NCBI GenBank assembly: GCA_030560485.1
Contig: JAKTTS010000167.1
Span: 1 to 28,472 of the forward strand
Reading direction: 5' to 3'
DNA from: Ascoidea tarda (nom. inval.)
Taxonomy: Eukaryota > Ascomycota > Saccharomycetes > Ascoideales > Ascoideaceae
DNA length: 28,472 nucleotides
Positions within the stretch are counted from its first letter, which is position 1, and each line of letters opens with the position of its first letter. The notes under the pieces are model-generated. The model had not been told where the DNA came from, did no database searches, and saw only the letters and a list, made by a program, of their open reading frames with translations. The translations under genes and the position numbers were made by a program. This document shows positions 24,757-28,472 of this stretch, piece by piece.

Positions 24757-25965
24757 ATGCCCCCATTAACTCCAGAGATTATTAATGGTAACGTTGATAA
24801 AGCAGTTTCGTCAACGGTTTATGACGATTTTATCGTTAAATTATTAAACGAATTAACTTTAAATCCAAACTTCGATCCAAACGTCGAATTTGATCCCTCA
24901 AAACACATCATTTTCAATTCCGAGACTGATTTTGACAAGTACAAAGTGACAACATTAAGCGACATTAGTATTGAACATGATGAAGCAATTTCCAACTGCG
25001 CGTTTACTCCTGCATTCCCACTATTCAGTGAGGAAGCCATCGATATTATGAGATATGAATTGTTCCAAGAAAAGGTATTTAAACAATACGGCAGAGCTGC
25101 TAATTTAACAAGATTCAAAGGACTAGATGTTCAAATCGGTGGATATGCTCATTTGACTCCCTTTACAGGAAAGGCATTAACTCATGAAAAGACCATGGAG
25201 ATCTTGAATAAATATGCAGGATTAGAATTGCAAGTCATGATGCCATTTGAATTGGGTAGTATCAATTTTGGTATAAAGCCATATGAACAGGTTGAAGATG
25301 AGAAAAAGAACAAGGAAATTTATCTCGCTAAAAATGCCAAAGCATTTGATAAAGATGCAGATTTTGTCAGAGGATGGCACCATGATAGCAATAGCTTTAG
25401 CTTTATTCTAATGATGTCAGACACCACAGATATGATTGGTGGTGAAACTGCTTTGAAAACTGGCAATGGCGAGATCCTCAAAATCGACAACTATGAAAAA
25501 GGTTGGGCTTCTTTGGTTCAGGCTCATTGCATCAACCACATTGCGTTGAAACCCTACTGTTCAGTTGAAAGAATCACTTCAGTCACCTCCTACAGGGCTA
25601 AAGACCCGTTGCATATGGATCCAACAGTCATCACGACCATCAAGCCCTCGATCTTCCCCAGAACCATTTACAACACATTCTATCCGGAGTGGATGGACTA
25701 CCGATTGGACGTGATGGGAGAGAAGATTACGTGGCTCAGAAGAAAGGTTGCACAAGACAGAGAGAACCATAGGGACTTCAACCAGATTGAAATGATCAAC
25801 TACTTGGAGGACTTGACGACGTACATCAGAGGCACCTGGAGGGAGTTTGAGGCTGTTGATGAGGGCCACATCGAGCAGCCTCCTCTTCGCCGGTACATCA
25901 GGAACTGGGCCCACAAAGACCGAGACCTCAACAGCGCCATCTACAACTTTGAGTACAAGAAGTGA
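24757..25965 (+). CDS. Fe(II)/2-oxoglutarate dioxygenase, fungal family of unknown substrate
   Basis: Predicted 402-residue protein. The block GWHHDSNSFSFILMMSDTTD at about 207-226 supplies the HxD metal ligands His208 and Asp210. It continues as MIGGETALKTGNGEILK. VQAHCINHIALKP gives the distal His261, and ERITSVTSYR gives Arg272 for 2-oxoglutarate. This order and the GGETAL...HxALK...ERI pattern are typical of an uncharacterised fungal dioxygenase family. It shares only the catalytic logic with the XanA-type enzyme next door, so it is not a recent tandem duplicate. After residue 300 a Trp/Arg/Tyr-rich helical tail follows. Start: ATG at 24757; upstream is open only via TTG. Base composition changes inside the gene: about 32% GC in 24781-24960 but about 51% in 25681-25960. 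No CTG codon was found, even in the GC-rich part. Substrate unknown; GATA sites upstream hint at nitrogen metabolism. Confidence 0.85.
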   Translation: MPPLTPEIINGNVDKAVSSTVYDDFIVKLLNELTLNPNFDPNVEFDPSKHIIFNSETDFDKYKVTTLSDISIEHDEAISNCAFTPAFPLFSEEAIDIMRYELFQEKVFKQYGRAANLTRFKGLDVQIGGYAHLTPFTGKALTHEKTMEILNKYAGLELQVMMPFELGSINFGIKPYEQVEDEKKNKEIYLAKNAKAFDKDADFVRGWHHDSNSFSFILMMSDTTDMIGGETALKTGNGEILKIDNYEKGWASLVQAHCINHIALKPYCSVERITSVTSYRAKDPLHMDPTVITTIKPSIFPRTIYNTFYPEWMDYRLDVMGEKITWLRRKVAQDRENHRDFNQIEMINYLEDLTTYIRGTWREFEAVDEGHIEQPPLRRYIRNWAHKDRDLNSAIYNFEYKK

Positions 25966-26484
25966 ACATTCTATATAAATACTCTACATAAACACTTTAA
26001 TCAACACATTAAACACCTTAAACCCAATCGGTCCACCACAATGGATCACGCGCTTCCACGCACTCCCACGCATATCACGCAATGTCCCGTAGCGCTGAGC
26101 TGCAAAATTCCGTTTTCAGATCAGCATCAAAACCTCTCAAAGTATTTGATATTACTCTTCTCATCTGCTCAACATTTGTCTTTTAGATCTTCCTTTTTGG
26201 TCGCAGCTCTTCTTCACTTGTCTACTTATCTCCAGCTTTTCCTTTCTCTGCTTTTATTGCCCTCAATCTTGTCTTGTTGTTCCTTCAACAGGCTTTTTGG
26301 CTCAATTGTCTATCGTTGGTAGTTACCTCTAGCTTATTCGCCATTTTCTTTTCTTACCAAACAATCCATCAAGTATCCACTTTTATTTTCACCATCAAAA
26401 ATAACTTTTGATTCCCCAAACTTACTCTTTTCAAAAACGTTTACCTCCATAAGTGTCAACGATATCAGATCAATATCTGAGAAG
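25966..26484 (+). promoter_or_regulatory. RHO4 promoter and leader
   Basis: 519 bases. The first part (to about 26110) remains GC-richer than average, continuing the composition of the preceding gene's 3' end; then pyrimidine-rich CT tracts lead to the start codon. A 93-residue open frame starting at 26041 is Leu/Ser-rich with no recognisable domain, and I do not consider it a gene. No clear factor site recognised. Confidence 0.4.
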
Positions 26485-28170
26485 ATGAAAAGGTTTTCAA
26501 CTTCAAAAATTAGTCTTATACGAAAAGATACCACTCCTGAGTTTTCTGAACCAACCTTGGTCGCCAAAAATGACGACGACCAGGCATACCAAACTCCCTA
26601 CGATGCTGCCAGGAAGAGACGTTCCTACATGATCCAATTGGAAATGCAGCAACAACAGCAGCAATTGTCTCTGGAACTAAACTCTTTAAATACTGCTAAC
26701 ATGAAAGTCCTCAGCCCAGATATCAGAAATTCTCCATATTTCAATGAGTTCAATAACCAATCCAAGGGTTCTTTGGCCACTACCAATCTCAACAGCATAA
26801 ACAATATAAATAACATTGATAGCATCATTGTCAATAGCAACAACAACAGCATCAAAAACTACAGTAATATTCCAAATAATCCTACCAGTCTTGCCAATCT
26901 CACCAATCTCGCTAATCTTACCAATCCCAACAATTCTAATGTTACTGCTGACAACAACAGCAATCCCAACATTAATCGCATCAGCAGTATTAATGACATC
27001 ACCAATCTTGCCAGCTACAACATTAACAGCACCATCAATACTAACAACAATAATAATAGCATCACTAATAGTCCTCTCATAAATAGTCCTAGTTTAGTAG
27101 CATCCGGAAATGCCCTACTATCTATAAACAACAACAAAAGTAGCGTTTCTTTAGCTGCTTCCTATTCTGATGTTCCTGACTTCCAACTAGGTGAACTATC
27201 TGACGATTCCAAGGCTAAAATGAGTCAGCTAATTCAAACAAACTACCACGTCAAGATCGTAGTTGTCGGTGATGGTGGTTGTGGTAAAACTTGTCTCTTA
27301 ATCAGCTATGCTCAAGGCACTTTTCCTACCGTTTATGTTCCCACGGTTTTCGAAAACTATGTTACTCATGTTCAGTCTCCAATGACAAATGAATCAATTG
27401 AATTGGCTCTATGGGACACTGCTGGTCAAGAAGAATACGACCGGTTAAGACCTCTATCATACCCTGATTCTGATGTTATCTTGATCTGCTACTCTGTTGA
27501 TTCAATAGTTACTCTAACAAACGTCAGAGAAAGCTGGAATCCCGAAGTTAGACATTTCTGTCCAGGCATCCCAATCATTCTAGTAGGTTGCAAATTGGAC
27601 TTGTATGACGACGACTCCTTCAAAAACTCAAAGAGATCCAAAATTGATTCATCTCTAATTAAAAAAGTCTCAAAAGAAATCGGTGCAATTGCTCATATAC
27701 AATGCTCTGCCAAAACCATGCACAACGTTAAAAAAGTCTTCAATGTGGCCTTGCAAACTGCTTTAAATAACATCACTGATGGCGAATTCAATAAAATAAT
27801 TCAAAACCAAAAAAAGAGCGCAATCAAAAAAATGATTTCAAAGCCATATATGAATACTGCCTCCTACTTGAAAAACAATTTATCAGCTCACAGTCTTAAC
27901 ACAAACAGCACATCAAATATTTCCAATGTCCATAGAATCAATAATTTAAACTTGAATTCTTCAATGCTTAACCCAAATCAAAATTTTCATTCTGTCAACC
28001 AGGCACATCGGAAAAAAAACAGTGTTAGTATTTCAAACCATCAAATTAAAGAAGAATCAGAAGATCCTTTGGTTTATAACGTTTCCGAATATTATGCTGG
28101 ACCCACAGAAAACAAGCCTACTTCCCCACAAAAGCCTAAAAAGGATTCTTCTTGCTGCACAATCTTATAA
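26485..28170 (+). CDS. RHO4: Rho4-type small GTPase with long N- and C-terminal extensions
   Basis: Predicted 561-residue membrane-anchored GTPase of polarity, septation and formin control. The GTPase domain spans about 253-430. It has P-loop GDGGCGKT at 262-269, switch I TVFENYV at 287-293, WDTAGQEEYDRLRPLSYPD from 310, VGCKLD at 367-372 (Asn of the usual NKxD is Cys; S. cerevisiae Rho4 has Leu there), and CSAKT at 407-411. Identity blocks such as GTFPT, FENYVT and ELALWDTAGQEEY point to Rho4 over other Rho proteins. The C-terminus SSCCTIL ends in a CaaX box with terminal Leu, predicting geranylgeranylation, and the preceding Cys could be palmitoylated. S. cerevisiae Rho4 has 291 residues; here about 250 extra-domain residues precede (Gln- and Asn-rich) and about 125 follow the domain. 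ATG at 26485 opens the frame. One CTG codon lies in the Gln-rich part. Confidence 0.9.
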   Translation: MKRFSTSKISLIRKDTTPEFSEPTLVAKNDDDQAYQTPYDAARKRRSYMIQLEMQQQQQQLSLELNSLNTANMKVLSPDIRNSPYFNEFNNQSKGSLATTNLNSINNINNIDSIIVNSNNNSIKNYSNIPNNPTSLANLTNLANLTNPNNSNVTADNNSNPNINRISSINDITNLASYNINSTINTNNNNNSITNSPLINSPSLVASGNALLSINNNKSSVSLAASYSDVPDFQLGELSDDSKAKMSQLIQTNYHVKIVVVGDGGCGKTCLLISYAQGTFPTVYVPTVFENYVTHVQSPMTNESIELALWDTAGQEEYDRLRPLSYPDSDVILICYSVDSIVTLTNVRESWNPEVRHFCPGIPIILVGCKLDLYDDDSFKNSKRSKIDSSLIKKVSKEIGAIAHIQCSAKTMHNVKKVFNVALQTALNNITDGEFNKIIQNQKKSAIKKMISKPYMNTASYLKNNLSAHSLNTNSTSNISNVHRINNLNLNSSMLNPNQNFHSVNQAHRKKNSVSISNHQIKEESEDPLVYNVSEYYAGPTENKPTSPQKPKKDSSCCTIL

Positions 28171-28420
28171 GTTGTCTTTCTGGTGTTTCCTTTTTTTTTT
28201 CCTTTTTTAATTATTATTCTCTCTGTCGTTTTATAATATAATTTGTTGCTTATCACTACCACCAACCTGGTGCCAAATTTTATTTTTATTTGAAAACAAT
28301 CTCTACTTAACCTTGTTTTTATTTTTATTAACTCTTTTTCACTTCATCTTGGCGATACTATTATTAATTCACCACTTTTAGTTTTACTTTCATTGTTGAA
28401 CATACCATCACTACATCTTA

Positions 28421-28472
28421 TTTTATTTTATTTTATTTTATTTTATTTTATTTTATTTTATTTTATTTTATT
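28421..28472. repeat. Tandem repeat (TTTTA), at least 10 copies, running off the window
   Basis: Ten perfect TTTTA units plus two bases up to the last base of the window, so the full length is unknown. It lies 250 bases downstream of RHO4; the interval 28171-28420 is T-rich 3' flank without a gene. Confidence 0.95.

Noticed and set aside
24145-25965. Second dioxygenase as a recent duplicate of the xanthine dioxygenase
   Set aside because: The proteins share only the catalytic HxD/H/R logic; surrounding sequence and spacing between ligands (about 50 versus about 190 residues) differ.
26041-26322. 93-residue open frame upstream of RHO4
   Set aside because: Leu/Ser-rich translation of a pyrimidine tract, no motif; probably promoter or leader sequence.

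Overview
The window is nuclear DNA of an ascomycete budding yeast (Saccharomycotina). It is AT-rich, its genes are compact and mostly intronless, and several regulatory proteins carry long Asn-rich low-complexity tracts. The only clear introns are the two in the RACK1 gene, each with a TACTAAC branch site. A nuclear gene for the 30-kDa subunit of respiratory complex I (NUGM/NDUFS3) means this is not Saccharomyces or a close relative, because those yeasts have lost complex I. No in-frame CTG codon occurs in five well-conserved genes. That fits, but does not prove, a lineage with a reassigned CUG codon. I cannot name the species.

Layout, left to right. 1-1435: gene-free AT-rich DNA. 1436-3091 (-): ORC5, origin recognition complex. 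3453-5411 (-): ASC1/RACK1 in three exons, with the U24 C/D snoRNA inside intron 2. 5799-6836 (+): MED11, a Mediator head subunit with a long acidic tail. 7195-9753 (-): SLD3, the replication initiation factor that recruits Cdc45. 10001-12550 (+): an F-box protein of unknown target. 14236-16530 (+): a bHLH transcription factor with a very long loop. 16930-18198 (-): STE2, the alpha-pheromone receptor. 19439-20671 (+): END3, an EH-domain endocytosis protein. 21545-22420 (-): NUGM. 23026-24144 (+): a XanA-type Fe(II)/2-oxoglutarate xanthine dioxygenase. 24757-25965 (+): a second, unrelated-looking Fe(II)/2-oxoglutarate dioxygenase of a fungal family without known substrate. 26485-28170 (+): RHO4-like GTPase with long extensions. 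The window ends inside a TTTTA pentamer array.

Most neighbours are ordinary housekeeping genes with no operon-like logic. The exception is the tandem pair of 2-oxoglutarate dioxygenases. The first has three AGATAG (GATA-factor) sites spaced exactly 11 bp apart in its promoter, and the second also has a group of GATA sites upstream. This suggests nitrogen-regulated purine (and possibly other) scavenging. Intergenic spaces hold several short tandem arrays, GC-rich islands at promoters that contrast with the AT-rich background, and a few hairpins.

No transposon, CRISPR array, virus, rRNA or intact tRNA gene was recognised. Start codons were set to the first sensible ATG; several open frames extend upstream only through GTG or TTG codons, which I did not use. 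All positions and residue counts were read by hand.
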